This document shows positions 1-8,891 of a stretch of 64,000 bases of DNA, piece by piece. The notes under the pieces were generated by a model. That model was not told where the DNA came from and ran no database searches. It was given only the letters and a program-made list of their open reading frames with translations. The stretch is from contig CALUNH010000006.1 in assembly GCA_944321965.1 (NCBI GenBank), positions 1 through 64,000 of the forward strand. Reading direction: 5' to 3'. This DNA is from an uncultured Alistipes sp. GTDB taxonomy: Bacteria; Bacteroidota; Bacteroidia; Bacteroidales; Rikenellaceae. Every line of letters starts with the position of its first letter. The first letter of the stretch is position 1. The position numbers and the translations under genes are program-made.

Positions 1-1019
1 TGAGCCGGTTCAAACCCACCGACGCCGATTTCGAAAACAACTTCAACCTCAAGTTCTTCACCGACAACAACATCAAGCTGCTCGTGACGGTCGGCGGCGA
101 CGATACCGCCTCGACGGCAAACCGAATCGCCAAGTTCCTGGAGGCCAAGAAATACCCCATCGCCAACATCCACGTCCCGAAAACCATCGACAACGACCTC
201 CCGCTGCCGAAGGGTACCCCGACGTTCGGTTACGAGTCGGCCAAGGACAAGGGTGCCGTCATCGCCCGCGCCGTCTATGTCGATGCCCGCACCAGCGGAA
301 ACTGGTTCGTGCTGGCTGCCATGGGCCGTTCGGCCGGACACCTCGCATTCGGTATCGGCGAGGCCTGCCACTACCCCATGATCGTCATCCCCGAGATGTT
401 CGACAAGACTGAAATCACCGTCGAGAAGATCGTCAACCTCGTGATCTCGTCGATCATCAAGCGCAAGATCATGGGCATGGACTACGGTGCCGCCGTCATC
501 TCCGAAGGTGTCTTCCACGCCCTGTCGGACGAGGAGATCCGCAAGAGCGGCGTACACTTCACCTACGACGAACACGGACACCCCGAACTGGGCAAGGTCT
601 CCAAGGCCCACATCTTCAACGAGATGATCGAGAAGAAGCTCAAGGAACTGGGCATCAAGGTCAAGAGCCGCCCCGTGGAGCTGGGCTACGAGATCCGCTG
701 CCAGACCCCGATCGCCTACGACCTGACCTACTGCTCGGAACTCGGTATCGGCGTGCACAAGCTCTTCGCCGAGGGAAAGACCGGCTGCATGGTCTACGTG
801 GATTCCGAAGGCAACGTCTCGCCGCTCTACCTGAAGGATCTGCAGGACCCCACGACGGGCAAGATCCCGCCCCGGCTGGTGGACATCACCTCGGACAAGT
901 TCAAGTCGGTGGTCGAGAACATCCTCAACGCCATCACGCCCGAGGATTACGAGGCTGCCAAGAAATATGTCGCCAACCCCGAGGAGTTCGATTTCCACAA
1001 GATTCTCAACTGGAAATAA
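1..1019 (+). CDS. pfp: PPi-dependent 6-phosphofructokinase, 3' part
   Basis: Diphosphate--fructose-6-phosphate 1-phosphotransferase: phosphorylates fructose 6-phosphate with PPi in cytosolic glycolysis or gluconeogenesis. The frame is open from base 3, so the start lies outside the window and 338 residues are visible. The GGDDT motif has Asp where ATP-dependent enzymes have Gly, and PKTIDND has the Lys of PPi users; both are the established markers of PPi preference. The MGR motif and a GYE..R motif of the sugar-phosphate site follow. A strong terminator lies 24 nt after the stop. The family is clear; PPi specificity rests on those two residues. Confidence 0.93.
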   Translation, partial: SRFKPTDADFENNFNLKFFTDNNIKLLVTVGGDDTASTANRIAKFLEAKKYPIANIHVPKTIDNDLPLPKGTPTFGYESAKDKGAVIARAVYVDARTSGNWFVLAAMGRSAGHLAFGIGEACHYPMIVIPEMFDKTEITVEKIVNLVISSIIKRKIMGMDYGAAVISEGVFHALSDEEIRKSGVHFTYDEHGHPELGKVSKAHIFNEMIEKKLKELGIKVKSRPVELGYEIRCQTPIAYDLTYCSELGIGVHKLFAEGKTGCMVYVDSEGNVSPLYLKDLQDPTTGKIPPRLVDITSDKFKSVVENILNAITPEDYEAAKKYVANPEEFDFHKILNWK

Positions 1020-1042
1020 ACCCCGGTGCGAATCCGCAAGAG

Positions 1043-1074
1043 AAACGGCAGGTCCCGCAAGGACCTGCCGTTTT
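1043..1074 (+). terminator. Rho-independent terminator of pfp
   Basis: A perfect GC-rich stem (AACGGCAGGTCC pairing with GGACCTGCCGTT, five-base loop) is followed by TTTT. It lies 24 nt after the pfp stop. Confidence 0.85.
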
Positions 1075-1168
1075 CGGTATCGGATCCCGCTTCCCGGTCC
1101 CGGAACCTCGGCCGAGCGGCAGGACTGCCCGGGGCACTCCCAGTCAAACAACCCGAAACCCCCGGCCG

Positions 1169-1213
1169 AACAGTCCGGGACGCTTCAACCAAACAGTCCG
1201 GGACGCTTCAACC
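1169..1213. repeat. 22-bp direct repeat, two copies
   Basis: Two identical 22-bp copies at 1169-1190 and 1192-1213, one base apart, in the GC-rich spacer between pfp and the ypsA-like gene. A partial third copy follows and then a run of nine G (1223-1231). No gene function is visible. Confidence 0.7.
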
Positions 1214-1234
1214 GAACAACCCGGGGGGGGGCTC

Positions 1235-1744
1235 TCAGTCAAACAGTTCGGGAGCGGGAATAACAGGCGATTCCGCCGCGGGATGGAGGTTATGGAGTTC
1301 CCGATTGCGGCGCAGCGCCCGCTCGACGGTATAGCGCGTGCCGCCCGGCGAGCCGTCGTACCAGGCCACCACAACCCGGGCGTGATCCACCAGAAAATCG
1401 TTCCGCAAGGCATAGCATCCCCGCGAATAGGCCGGAGCAAGCGTCTCGGCATCGTCGGCCTGCGCCAGGATGCGGAGATAACGGTCCCGTTCCGCAGCCC
1501 GGAAATGGCGGTCCTGACCCTGAAAGGGAATCGCAGCAACCAATCGGACATCGGAATGCCGGGCCCGCAGTTCCAGGACCGCTTCAGCGGCCGCCAGGTC
1601 GAAACCCACGGCCATGCCGCTCAGAAACGTCCGGAAACCCCGCACATAGAGCTCCTCCAGCGTGCGGGACAACGCCGCGCGGGCCTCATCGCGATAGGTG
1701 CGATGGCCCGTGAATGCAACGCAGGTCCGGGGATTGAGAATCAT
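1235..1744 (-). CDS. DUF1273 / YpsA-like SLOG-fold protein
   Basis: A 169-residue cytosolic protein of the YpsA/DUF1273 type (Rossmann-like SLOG superfamily, thought to bind nucleotides or their derivatives). The N-terminal FTGHR motif at residues 9-13 and the later GMAVGFDLAAAE segment are typical of the family. A longer frame runs upstream to 1966, but the ATG at 1744 puts the family motif at the N-terminus and avoids overlap with the next gene. A nine-base G/C run lies just past the stop. The biochemical role is unknown. Confidence 0.75.
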   Translation of the reverse strand: MILNPRTCVAFTGHRTYRDEARAALSRTLEELYVRGFRTFLSGMAVGFDLAAAEAVLELRARHSDVRLVAAIPFQGQDRHFRAAERDRYLRILAQADDAETLAPAYSRGCYALRNDFLVDHARVVVAWYDGSPGGTRYTVERALRRNRELHNLHPAAESPVIPAPELFD

Positions 1745-1814
1745 GGCACCAAAGATAATCCTTTGGCGCGGACTTTGCAACCCCTTCCGCTGAATCCAAA
1801 AAATTTCAGCAACC

Positions 1815-2024
1815 ATGAAAAACACAGGTATCGTCATCGTCTCGCTCGTGGGCGGCCTGATCATCGGATCGGCCCTCACCCTGCTGTTCACACCCCAGTC
1901 CGGGCCCGAACTGCGCCGCAAAATCAAGGATACGCTCGACAGCGAAATCGACCGCATGAAGAGCAAACTCAGCGAAGTCGAGGAGCAGATCGAAGAGGCC
2001 CGCTGCCGCTGCAGCGAGGATTAA
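1815..2024 (+). CDS. YtxH domain small membrane protein
   Basis: 69 residues: one N-terminal transmembrane segment with a glycine-rich GGLIIGSALTLLFTPQSG stretch, then a charged amphipathic helix with coiled-coil character. This is the usual layout of YtxH-family envelope proteins, whose function is poorly defined. It lies 19 nt before another small membrane protein and is probably cotranscribed with it. Divergent from the YpsA-like gene. Confidence 0.75.
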   Translation: MKNTGIVIVSLVGGLIIGSALTLLFTPQSGPELRRKIKDTLDSEIDRMKSKLSEVEEQIEEARCRCSED

Positions 2025-2043
2025 ACGCACGTCCGGTCCGGCC

Positions 2044-2382
2044 ATGAAGGAGAAAGAGTTGTCCGGCGGGCGGTTCGTGATCGCCTTCCTGATCTTCGGA
2101 ACGACCGTCGCCATCGCCATTCTGCTGCTCCTGGCGGCCCTGGCGGTATGGCTTTCGGAGCTCACCGGGTCGTTCATCGCCTCGGCCTTGATCCTGGGCG
2201 GATTCTTCGCGGCGCTGGCACTGCTGATCTATCTGCTGGCGGTCCGCGAGGCCGTGGAGCGGATCCGGACCCGGGCCGAAACGGTCTATGAGGTGGCCCG
2301 GATGGCCCGCTCCGGATACGAATGGGTGCTGGAGAAGTGTTCGTTCCTGCTCCGGCTCCACGACACCCTGCACAAGGCGTAG
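2044..2382 (+). CDS. Two-TM small membrane protein (holin-X-like)
   Basis: 112 residues with two hydrophobic helices (about residues 10-35 and 45-68) followed by a basic cytosolic tail. The shape resembles the phage-holin superfamily III-like proteins that often follow ytxH in bacterial chromosomes, where no lytic role is known. No phage genes are nearby. The assignment is by layout only. A terminator follows 20 nt after the stop. Confidence 0.6.
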   Translation: MKEKELSGGRFVIAFLIFGTTVAIAILLLLAALAVWLSELTGSFIASALILGGFFAALALLIYLLAVREAVERIRTRAETVYEVARMARSGYEWVLEKCSFLLRLHDTLHKA

Positions 2383-2402
2383 CCCCCCGAACAGCAACGA
2401 AG

Positions 2403-2439
2403 AGGCCGGAACCCCTTTCCAGAGGTTCCGGCCTTTTTC
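2403..2439 (+). terminator. Rho-independent terminator
   Basis: An 11-bp perfect stem (AGGCCGGAACC with GGTTCCGGCCT) followed by five T. It ends the ytxH/holin-like unit and lies between it and the convergent rubrerythrin gene. Confidence 0.85.
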
Positions 2440-2470
2440 GTCGGGCAACCCGCAGGCTGTCCGTCGGCTG

Positions 2471-3025
2471 CTATTTGCCGAAGTAGCGCTTGTAGAGGCC
2501 CTCGAAGCCCTTGCCGTGACGTGCCTCGTCCTTGGCCATCTCGTGAACCGTATCGTGTACGGCATCGAGGTTCTCCTGCTTGGCCAGGCGTGCCAGGCGC
2601 ATCTTGTCCTCGCAGGCCCCGCACTCGGCATTCATACGCTTCTCCAGGTTGGTCTTCGTATCCCAAACCACCTCGCCGATCAGCTCGGCGAACTTCGAAG
2701 CGTGCTCGGCCTCCTCCCAGGCGTAGCGCTTGTAGGCCTCGGCGATCTCGGGATAACCCTCACGGTCGGCCTGACGACTCATCGCCAGGTACATGCCAAC
2801 CTCCGTGCACTCGCCCATGAAGTGGTTCTGAAGACCCTCCCAGAGCTCCTTGCTGGCGCCCTTGCCGTCACCGATCTGGTGCTCGGTAACGAACTCCAGG
2901 TCGCCTTCCGACTCTACGACCTCGACGAATTTCTCCTTGCCGACCTTGCACATCGGGCACTGATCCGGTGCCTCGGGACCTTCGTGAATGTACCCGCATA
3001 CGGTACAACGCCATTTCTTTGCCAT
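2471..3025 (-). CDS. Reverse rubrerythrin (N-terminal rubredoxin)
   Basis: 184 residues, non-haem iron peroxidase of the oxidative-stress defence of anaerobes; reduces H2O2 with electrons from rubredoxin or NADH systems. The rubredoxin iron site is at the N-terminus (C7xxC10 and C23xxC26), and the ferritin-like four-helix domain follows with GECTE, EEAEH and DEARH diiron motifs. This order is reversed relative to classical rubrerythrin. Single gene with its own -7 box upstream. Confidence 0.92.
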   Translation of the reverse strand: MAKKWRCTVCGYIHEGPEAPDQCPMCKVGKEKFVEVVESEGDLEFVTEHQIGDGKGASKELWEGLQNHFMGECTEVGMYLAMSRQADREGYPEIAEAYKRYAWEEAEHASKFAELIGEVVWDTKTNLEKRMNAECGACEDKMRLARLAKQENLDAVHDTVHEMAKDEARHGKGFEGLYKRYFGK

Positions 3026-3075
3026 AATCTGTAGTGTTTAATGTGTGTTGTGTGTGTATTCTTTTGATTCCGCTA

Positions 3076-3083
3076 CAAAGGTA
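3076..3083 (-). promoter_or_regulatory. Bacteroidota -7 box for rubrerythrin
   Basis: TACCTTTG on the minus strand, about 50 nt before the start codon, matches the TAnnTTTG consensus. No clean -33 TTTG is seen; an A/T-rich stretch lies about 23 nt upstream. Confidence 0.55.
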
Positions 3084-3183
3084 GCAATCCGATTCGAATT
3101 ATCTATAAAAAAACGATTGTCTTTTCTGATTGCACGATAAGCCGCACTTATACCGAGCCCCGGCAACGGACAGCCCCCGCAGG

Positions 3184-4110
3184 TCAGCCCCGGCGGTCGA
3201 TCACCTCCTCGATCTGCGCCACATCGGTGGAGTCCTTGACCAGCACCCGCTTGTCGCGGTCGAGCAGGTAGAGCGCCGGAATGGCATGGAGGTCGTAAAG
3301 CCCCTCGCTGCTGATCCGGCAGCCCTTGTCATAGGCGTTGATCCACGACGCCGGGATCTGATCCCGATAGGCTTTCCATTCCGTGAGGTCCTCGTCGGGA
3401 TAGATCGCCAGCACCTTCAGACGGCCCCGTTCGATCATCTCCGAAAGCATCGGTGACGCCGTAATCGCCTCGCGGATCTCCCGGCACATCGCACACCCCG
3501 GATTGTTGATGAAGATCAGCACGTATTCCGCCTGCAGGCCGTAGAGCGTGCCGCTGCGGCCCGACGCCAGCGTATAGCGGAAATCGTTGGCCGGGCGCCC
3601 GAGGCGGTTCTGGCTGGCCATCCGCAGGTCGTACTCCGGAGCGATGCGCTCGTACTCGTCGTACCACGGAGCCCGGAGTTGCGCCTCCAGCACCGGAATG
3701 TAGAATTCATCGTTGCGAAGCGGCGAATTGGGGTCGTGGAGGACCCGTTCGGCCAGCATCGTGAAGTAGTCGAGCATGGGCCGCGACGTCGAAGCCCGCC
3801 GCATGAGCGTATCCATGGCGGCGCCATCCGCCGGACGGTCCGAAATCAGGGCGATGTAGCGCGCGTAGGATTCGAACATCTGCACCCGGTCGGCACGGCG
3901 CAGAAACAGCGTGTCGGTGAAATCGAAGCGGTCCCAGTAGTGCCAGCGGAGCCATTCGCGCTGCTCTTCGGGTGCCAGGTGCGAGGGCGCAATGGCCGGA
4001 AGAAAGACCGCAGGCTGCATGGCCGTCGTCTCCGCGGCCGGAGCGCTCCGGCGGCGGCCGCACGACACCACCGCCAGCAACAGGAACAGTAGAACCGAAA
4101 GTCGTCTCAT
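3184..4110 (-). CDS. DUF5106 thioredoxin-like lipoprotein
   Basis: 308 residues. An N-terminal lipoprotein signal ends in VVSC, an N-terminal region of DUF5106 type follows, and the C-terminal half is thioredoxin-like with FINNPGCAMCREI carrying a CxxC. It probably acts in the periplasm on disulfides or as a TlpA-like reductase; the substrate is unknown. A longer frame to 4218 exists, but the ATG at 4110 gives the signal peptide directly and a TATCTTTG -7 box lies 27 nt upstream, inside the longer frame. Confidence 0.85.
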   Translation of the reverse strand: MRRLSVLLFLLLAVVSCGRRRSAPAAETTAMQPAVFLPAIAPSHLAPEEQREWLRWHYWDRFDFTDTLFLRRADRVQMFESYARYIALISDRPADGAAMDTLMRRASTSRPMLDYFTMLAERVLHDPNSPLRNDEFYIPVLEAQLRAPWYDEYERIAPEYDLRMASQNRLGRPANDFRYTLASGRSGTLYGLQAEYVLIFINNPGCAMCREIREAITASPMLSEMIERGRLKVLAIYPDEDLTEWKAYRDQIPASWINAYDKGCRISSEGLYDLHAIPALYLLDRDKRVLVKDSTDVAQIEEVIDRRG

Positions 4111-4136
4111 CGTTTCGAAAAGTTGGTCCGAACAAA

Positions 4137-4144
4137 CAAAGATA
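4137..4144 (-). promoter_or_regulatory. -7 box for DUF5106 lipoprotein
   Basis: TATCTTTG on the minus strand, 27 nt before the chosen start codon. It supports starting the lipoprotein at 4110 rather than 4218. Confidence 0.6.
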
Positions 4145-4252
4145 CGCATTTCCGGCGACATTCGTACACCGAAAGTCGCCAAAGAGACCGAATCCGCCGT
4201 TTTGCACGGTAGTTGCAACCCCTCGCTGCGACAAAACTCAAATCAAACCGTT

Positions 4253-5983
4253 ATGGATGTAAAGAAAACTACCACAAGCACCGGGTTCAAGCTGAGTGTC
4301 ATGACCCTGGCCATCATGAACGTGACGGCCGTCGTGAGTCTGCGCGGCCTGCCCGCCGAGGCCGTTTACGGACCTTCGTCGGCCTTCTACTACCTCTTCG
4401 CGGCCATCGTCTTCCTGATCCCCACGGCCATGGTCGCCGCGGAACTCGCCGCAATGTTCTCCGACAAGCAGGGCGGCGTCTTCCGCTGGGTCGGCGAGGC
4501 ATTCGGGGCCCGGACCGGGTTCCTGGCCATCTGGCTCCAGTGGATCGAATCGACGATCTGGTACCCCACGGTCCTCACCTTCGGCGCCGTCTCGATCGCC
4601 TTCATCGGAGCAAACGAACCCCACGACATGGCCCTCGCCTCGAACAAGGTCTTCACGCTCTGCATGGTCCTGGCCATCTACTGGATCGCCACCCTGATCG
4701 CCCTGAAGGGGCTCGACTGGGTGGGCAAAATCAGCAAATGGGGCGGCATGATCGGTACGATCATCCCCGCCGCGCTGTTGATCCTCCTCGGCATCATCTA
4801 CATCGCCTCGGGCGGCCACAACAACATGGACATGTCCCAGGGATTCTTCCCCGACCTCTCGAAATTCGACAACCTCGTCCTCGCCAGCAGCATCTTCCTC
4901 TTCTACGCCGGCATGGAGATGATGGGCATCCACGTCATGGATGTCAAAAACCCCTCGAAGAACTACCCCAAGGCGATCATCATCGGCTCGCTCGTCACCG
5001 TGGCGATCTTCGTCCTCGGAACCTTCTCCCTGGGATTCGTCATCCCCGCCAAGGACATCAGCCTCACGCAGTCGCTCCTGATCGGATTCGACAACTACTT
5101 CCGCTACCTCCACCTCTCCTGGGCCGGGCCCATCATCGCCATCGCCCTGATGTTCGGCGTCCTGGCCGGCGTGCTCACCTGGGTTGCGGGCCCCTCGAAG
5201 GGTATCTTCGCCGTCGGAAAGGCCGGATACCTCCCGCCCTTCTTCCAGCGCACCAACAAGATCGGCGTACAGCGCAATATCCTCCTCATCCAGGGAGGCG
5301 TCGTCACGCTCCTGGCGCTGCTCTTCGTCGTGATGCCCTCCGTGCAGTCCTTCTACCAGATCCTCTCGCAGCTCACCGTCCTCCTCTACCTGATCATGTA
5401 CATGCTCATGTTCGCCGCAGCCATCGTCCTGCGATACAGGATGAAGTCCACGCCGCGGCCCTTCCGCCTCGGCAAGGACGGAAACGGAATGATGTGGCTC
5501 ATCGGACTCGTCGGGTTCTTCGGCTCCCTGCTGGCCTTCGTGCTGAGCTTCGTGCCGCCCAGCCAGATCGCAACCGGAAGCAACACCGTCTGGTATTCGG
5601 TGCTCTTCATCGGCTGCATCGTCGTCGTGGCCGCACCCTTCGTGATCTACGCCATGCGCAAACCCTCCTGGCGCGACCCGCAGGCCGCCGCCGAGTTCGC
5701 ACCCTTCCACTGGGAGCAGCCCGCCGCTCCGGCCCCGGCTGCCGCATCCGCAAGCGCTCCGGCCGCCGCTCCGGCTTCGGCTCCCCGCAGCACCTCCCCG
5801 GCTCCGGCCCCGAGGCCCGCAGCACCCTCGGCGGCGGCCTCGACAACCGCGGCTCCGGCAGAACAGAAAGCTCCGGCAGAGCAAAAGGCTCCGGCAGCGG
5901 CCACTCCGGGACAGAATACCCCGAAGCCAGCCTCCCGCCCGGCATTCCAAAACAACAAGAGCGATAAAAACAACCCCAAATAA
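4253..5983 (+). CDS. APC-family glutamate/GABA-type antiporter
   Basis: 576 residues, inner-membrane amino-acid antiporter of the GadC-like APC group with about 12 membrane helices. The start at 4253 (MDVKKTT) sits directly before the first helix; the frame is open further upstream but that part is not protein-like. The last roughly 90 residues are an Ala/Pro/Ser-rich tail ending in a basic segment, unusual for the family. The adjacent glutaminase suggests glutamine/glutamate exchange coupled to ammonia release, as in glutamine-dependent acid resistance. The exact substrate is inferred. Confidence 0.85.
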   Translation: MDVKKTTTSTGFKLSVMTLAIMNVTAVVSLRGLPAEAVYGPSSAFYYLFAAIVFLIPTAMVAAELAAMFSDKQGGVFRWVGEAFGARTGFLAIWLQWIESTIWYPTVLTFGAVSIAFIGANEPHDMALASNKVFTLCMVLAIYWIATLIALKGLDWVGKISKWGGMIGTIIPAALLILLGIIYIASGGHNNMDMSQGFFPDLSKFDNLVLASSIFLFYAGMEMMGIHVMDVKNPSKNYPKAIIIGSLVTVAIFVLGTFSLGFVIPAKDISLTQSLLIGFDNYFRYLHLSWAGPIIAIALMFGVLAGVLTWVAGPSKGIFAVGKAGYLPPFFQRTNKIGVQRNILLIQGGVVTLLALLFVVMPSVQSFYQILSQLTVLLYLIMYMLMFAAAIVLRYRMKSTPRPFRLGKDGNGMMWLIGLVGFFGSLLAFVLSFVPPSQIATGSNTVWYSVLFIGCIVVVAAPFVIYAMRKPSWRDPQAAAEFAPFHWEQPAAPAPAAASASAPAAAPASAPRSTSPAPAPRPAAPSAAASTTAAPAEQKAPAEQKAPAAATPGQNTPKPASRPAFQNNKSDKNNPK

Positions 5984-5992
5984 CGGCACACG

Positions 5993-6976
5993 ATGATTCG
6001 CAAAATCGACAAGAAAACGGTCGGCGAAGCGCTCCGCGCCGCCTACGACCACTGCAAAACGGAGAGCGGCGGCAAGAACGCCGATTATATCCCCTATCTG
6101 AAAAATGTCGCGCAGAACCTCTTCGGCATCGCAGCCTGCCTGCCCGACGGTTCGCTCATGACGGTCGGCGACACCGACTTCCGCTTCGGCATCGAATCCG
6201 TGTCGAAGGTCCCCACGGCCCTGCTGGCCATGGAGCAGTACAGCGACCGCGAAGTCCTGCACAGGATCGGCGCCGACGCCACCGGACTGCCCTTCAACTC
6301 GATCATGGCCATCCTGCTGGAAAACGACCACCCCTCGACGCCGCTGGTCAACGCCGGAGCGATCGCCGCCTGCTCGATGATCAAGCCCGTGGGCGACAGC
6401 TCCGGGAAGTGGCGGTCGATCGTCGACTTCCTCACGGCGCTGGCCGGGTCGCCCGTCGAGGTGATCGACGAACTCTACCGCTCCGAAAGCGACACGAATT
6501 TCAACAACCGGTCGATCGCCTGGCTGCTCAAGAACTACGGGCGCATCTACGACGACCCGATGATGGCCCTCGACCTCTACACGCGGCAGTGCTCGATCGG
6601 CGTGACGGCCGCACAGCTCGCCACCGTGGCGGCGACAATCGCCAACGGCGGCATGAATCCCCTGACCCACAAGCAGGTTTTCCGTCCGGAGCTGACTCCG
6701 CGGATCGCCTCGCTGATGGCCACCGTGGGGTTCTACGAGCATACCGGCGACTGGCTTTTCCAGACGGGTCTGCCCGCCAAGTCGGGGGTCGGAGGCGGCA
6801 TCATGGCCGTCATTCCGGGCGTCATGGGCCTCGCAGCCTTCGCGCCCCCGCTCGACACGGCCGGGAACTCCGTCAAGGCCCAGAAGGCGCTGTCGTTCAT
6901 CGCCCAGCGGCTCGATCTGAATATCTTCCATACGACACGCTGCGTCATGGCCGAACCGGCCCCGGCCGAAGCGTAG
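5993..6976 (+). CDS. glsA: Glutaminase
   Basis: 327 residues; hydrolyses glutamine to glutamate and ammonia in the cytosol. It belongs to the serine-dependent beta-lactamase-like glutaminase family: the SxxK motif is S69-V-S-K72, and NAGAI and ESDTNFNN segments of the active site are present. The start lies 9 nt after the antiporter stop, so the two are cotranscribed. Released ammonia consumes protons while the antiporter exchanges the product for new glutamine (established for the E. coli pair, inferred here). Confidence 0.93.
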   Translation: MIRKIDKKTVGEALRAAYDHCKTESGGKNADYIPYLKNVAQNLFGIAACLPDGSLMTVGDTDFRFGIESVSKVPTALLAMEQYSDREVLHRIGADATGLPFNSIMAILLENDHPSTPLVNAGAIAACSMIKPVGDSSGKWRSIVDFLTALAGSPVEVIDELYRSESDTNFNNRSIAWLLKNYGRIYDDPMMALDLYTRQCSIGVTAAQLATVAATIANGGMNPLTHKQVFRPELTPRIASLMATVGFYEHTGDWLFQTGLPAKSGVGGGIMAVIPGVMGLAAFAPPLDTAGNSVKAQKALSFIAQRLDLNIFHTTRCVMAEPAPAEA

Positions 6977-6994
6977 CAGCGAACTCTCCACACG

Positions 6995-7032
6995 AAAAGA
7001 GCCGCACCTTTTGCAAGGTGCGGCTCTTTTTC
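6995..7032 (+). terminator. Terminator after glsA
   Basis: A perfect 16-bp inverted repeat (6995-7010 with 7015-7030, loop TTGC) has A residues on the left arm and a T run on the right, so it can work in both directions. It closes the antiporter-glutaminase operon. Confidence 0.88.
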
Positions 7033-7163
7033 AGTCCGAAGTTTCGGAAAATCAGGGGCGGGCAGATCGGTCAGTCAGAAGAAGGTTCTCCCTCCAGCGC
7101 CCCGGAACAGGAGGTCACCCTCCGGTACCTCGGTTCGGAGTTTTTCCCCCCCCCTCACCCGGA

Positions 7164-8891
7164 TCAGAGGGTCTCCTCCTCGACGCCCTTGAACAGGGCG
7201 ACATCCTCCGGCGTGGAGCTCATCACGTAGGTGTAGGCCTCGGTAACCTTTCCTTCGGCCAGCTTCGAGAAGATCCGCGCCGAGGCGGCGTACTCCCCGG
7301 CCTTGCAGGCCTGACGCGCCAGCAGGTAGCCGATGATGATGTGACCGGCCGTCTCGACCAGACGGCGGGCATGGAAGTCCTTGAAGCCTGCAGCCTCCTT
7401 CTCCCCGGCCTCGACCCGGGCCACCATCTCCGAGAACTTCACCGTCAGCTCCTTCAACTTCGCAACGACCGGGGCCATCGCCTCCGAATAGCTCTCGGCG
7501 GCATAGCGTTCGATCTGCTCGGCGAAGGTACCCTTCGTCACGGCATTGATCGCCGCCACGACCTGCAGCTGCGAGGTGCCCTCGTAGATGTTCATGATGC
7601 GCGCGTCGCGGTAGAGCCGCTCGCACGGGTAGTCCTTCATGAAGCCCGAGCCACCGTGGATCTGGATGGCGTCGTAGGCCAGCTGGTTGGCGTACTCCGA
7701 AGAGAAGAGCTTCACCAGCGGCGTGAATCCGTCGGCCAGGCGGTTGTAGAACTTCATCTCCTGACGCTCCTCGGGCTCCAGCGAACGCTCGTGCGAGATG
7801 TGCGTGTACTGCTTGTAGATCTCCACGAAGCGCGTCGTCTCATAGAGCAGCGCGCGGGCGCCCTGCAGCTTGGCCTTCATGTTCGACAGCATCTCCGAGA
7901 TGGCGGCGAACCGGATGATCGGCTTGCCGAACTGCGCCCGCTCGTGGGCGTACTTCAACGCCTCGCGGTAGGCCGCCTCGCAAAGTCCCACCGACTGCGC
8001 GCCGATACCCAGGCGCGCGGCGTTCATCAGCGACATCACGTACTTGATCAGGCCCATCTTGCGGTCGCCGACCAGCTGCGCCGGAGCATTCGTGAAGACC
8101 AGCTCGCACGTCGGCGAACCCTTGATACCCAGCTTGTTCTCGATGCGGCGCACCTTCACGCCGCCGTCGCGCTTGTCATAGACCAGCATCGACAGTCCGC
8201 GGGCGTCGGTCGTCCCCTCTTCGGTACGGGCCAGCACGAGCGAAACCTCGCCGTCGCCGTTCGTAATAAAACGCTTCACGCCGTTCAGCAGCCAGGTCTG
8301 CTTCTCCTCCGACCAGGTGGCCTTCAGCATCACCGATCCCAGGTCCGAACCGGCATCCGGCTCCGTGAGGTCCATGGCGCACGTCGCTCCGGCCGACACC
8401 CACTTGAGGAACTTCTCCTTCTGCTCCTCCGAGGCGAACTCGTTGAGCGTCTCGGCGCAGTCCTGCAGCCCCCAGATGTTCTCGAAGCTCGCATCCGCAC
8501 GCGAAACCATTTCGTTGGCCATCACGAAGCAGATCAGCGGGAAGTTCAGACCGTCATATTTGCGCGGGAGGGTCATGCCGCTCAGTCCGGCATCGACCAC
8601 CGCCTGCATGTTGCGCACCGTCCCCGAGGCGTACTCCACGTGGTCGTTCACCACGCGCGGACCCTCATGGTCGACACCCTCGGCGTTCGGGGCGATCACC
8701 TCGCCGCAAACCTCGCCGACAATCTCCAGCACGCGGCGGTAGTTGTCCATCGCATCGTCGTAATCCTGCGGCGCATAGTCGTAGAGATCCTTCTCGGCGA
8801 AACCGCGCTCCTTCAGCTCCACGATCTTCCGCATCAGCGGATGGTCGAGGTGGAACTGCAAATCCTTGTTATCTGAAAAGAAATTAGCCAT
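7164..8891 (-). CDS. Acyl-CoA dehydrogenase, long form
   Basis: 575 residues, FAD enzyme that desaturates acyl-CoA and passes electrons to ETF. It has the N-terminal helical, middle beta (TEPDAGSD, WLLNGVKRFITNG) and C-terminal domains. The catalytic base is Glu437 in IYEGTSQ. About 130 residues extend beyond the usual C-terminus, as in the long FadE/DmdC-like subgroup. Its ATG overlaps the TAA of etfA by one base (TAATG), so all three proteins are translationally coupled. The acyl chain used is unknown. Confidence 0.92.
   Translation of the reverse strand: MANFFSDNKDLQFHLDHPLMRKIVELKERGFAEKDLYDYAPQDYDDAMDNYRRVLEIVGEVCGEVIAPNAEGVDHEGPRVVNDHVEYASGTVRNMQAVVDAGLSGMTLPRKYDGLNFPLICFVMANEMVSRADASFENIWGLQDCAETLNEFASEEQKEKFLKWVSAGATCAMDLTEPDAGSDLGSVMLKATWSEEKQTWLLNGVKRFITNGDGEVSLVLARTEEGTTDARGLSMLVYDKRDGGVKVRRIENKLGIKGSPTCELVFTNAPAQLVGDRKMGLIKYVMSLMNAARLGIGAQSVGLCEAAYREALKYAHERAQFGKPIIRFAAISEMLSNMKAKLQGARALLYETTRFVEIYKQYTHISHERSLEPEERQEMKFYNRLADGFTPLVKLFSSEYANQLAYDAIQIHGGSGFMKDYPCERLYRDARIMNIYEGTSQLQVVAAINAVTKGTFAEQIERYAAESYSEAMAPVVAKLKELTVKFSEMVARVEAGEKEAAGFKDFHARRLVETAGHIIIGYLLARQACKAGEYAASARIFSKLAEGKVTEAYTYVMSSTPEDVALFKGVEEETL

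Noticed and set aside
1745-1966. Upstream extension of the ypsA-like gene
   Set aside because: It would overlap the ytxH gene on the opposite strand and shows no family similarity before the FTGHR region.
1815-2382. Possible phage remnant (YtxH and holin-like)
   Set aside because: No other phage gene, integrase or att-like repeat; such pairs are ordinary chromosomal envelope genes.
4238-6991. Very long antisense frame (917 codons) over the antiporter and glutaminase
   Set aside because: It mirrors two well-identified genes. Its composition (His, Gly, Asp, Arg-rich) is the usual shadow of GC-rich codons, with no domain or signal.
7011-8876. Plus-strand frame of 621 codons over the acyl-CoA dehydrogenase
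   Set aside because: Antisense shadow of a gene with clear catalytic motifs.
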